NCBI RefSeq assembly: GCF_016908555.1
Contig: NZ_JAFBEE010000039.1
Location: forward strand, 1 to 6,980
DNA from: Alkaliphilus hydrothermalis
GTDB lineage: Bacteria; Bacillota; Clostridia; Peptostreptococcales; Natronincolaceae
Length of the DNA stretch: 6,980 nt
Direction: 5' to 3'
Positions 6,867-6,980 of the stretch are shown here, piece by piece. The notes beneath the pieces are model-generated. The model had not been told where the DNA came from, searched no databases, and saw only the letters and a program-made list of their open reading frames with translations. The position numbers were made by a program, and so were the translations under genes. Position 1 is the first letter of the stretch; each line of letters starts with the position of its first letter.

Positions 6867-6914
6867 TAGAGTCAAGAGGGACTAGAGTCAAGAGGGACGG
6901 TTCTTGTTGACTCC
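6867..6914 (+). repeat. Short interspersed GGGACGGTTCTT-type repeat, right copy, with 16-bp tandem duplication
   Basis: TAGAGTCAAGAGGGAC is present twice in direct tandem at 6867-6882 and 6883-6898. The second copy runs into GGTTCTTGTTGACTCC, so the unit 6895-6914 matches the left-edge copy (122-142) in the same orientation with minor differences. GAGTCAA (6885-6891) and TTGACTC (6907-6913) form a 7-bp inverted repeat at the ends of the unit, typical of a small hairpin-forming mobile repeat. It fills the gap between the two broken pieces of the YD-repeat gene copy. Confidence 0.65.
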
Positions 6915-6915
6915 G

Positions 6916-6980
6916 ACTATTTCCTATGAACATGATGCAGTAGGAAATAGAACTAAAAAAATCTCAACAACAGGTGGAGT
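6916..6980 (+). pseudogene. Second fragment of a YD-repeat gene copy, continuing past the window
   Basis: These 65 bases align without gaps to 5145-5209 of the large gene with five differences. All five (6921, 6945, 6957, 6960, 6963) are at third codon positions and are silent, so the encoded TISYEHDAVGNRTKKISTTG is identical to the intact protein. It is in a different frame from the fragment at 6790-6863, and no start codon with a ribosome binding site lies before it. The match is still running at the window end. It may be the truncated 5' end of an orphan RHS cassette or of a paralog that reaches its own core and tail downstream. Confidence 0.85.

Noticed and set aside
6791..6910. Open frame through the first gene fragment and the repeat
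   Set aside because: It has no start codon with a ribosome binding site; it is coding only where it matches the intact gene, and it ends within the repeat.

Overview
The base composition is AT-rich. The genes have Gram-positive ribosome binding sites (GGAG and GGAGG cores), and the large gene starts with a Gram-positive type signal peptide. Together with a WapA/YD-repeat secreted protein and a short GGGACGGTTCTT-type repeat that I associate with clostridial and bacillar genomes, this points to a low-GC Firmicute. I cannot name the genus.

Layout. Positions 1-93 are the 3' end of a group II intron (domains V and VI); the rest of the intron lies outside the window. Next comes a short interspersed repeat (about 98-147), then roughly 440 bases of AT-rich intergenic DNA with one perfect hairpin and a possible promoter. 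Positions 597-6278 hold one very large gene. It encodes a secreted polymorphic-toxin type protein with, in order: a signal peptide, a WapA-like N-terminal region, a DNRLRE domain, DUF6531, YD repeats interrupted by two carbohydrate-binding-like modules, more YD repeats, the RHS-associated core ending in DPTGN, and a 128-residue variable tail. A 53-codon gene for a small membrane protein follows 38 bases later, the usual place for a cognate immunity gene. After it come an AT-rich hairpin, a possible 27-codon hydrophobic peptide gene, and a strong hairpin that overlaps an alternative one.

The last 190 bases (6790-6980) hold two broken pieces of a second copy of the same large gene, in the same order and strand. 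They are separated by another copy of the short repeat seen at the left edge. The second piece runs off the window and differs from the intact gene only at synonymous third codon positions.

How it may work together (inference). The large protein would be exported and anchored or displayed by its N-terminal part, with the YD/RHS shell presenting or enclosing the C-terminal tail. The small membrane protein would protect the producer. A run of ten G bases at the start of the tail could switch the tail on and off by slippage. The nearby gene fragments could supply, or be scars of, recombination between RHS copies.
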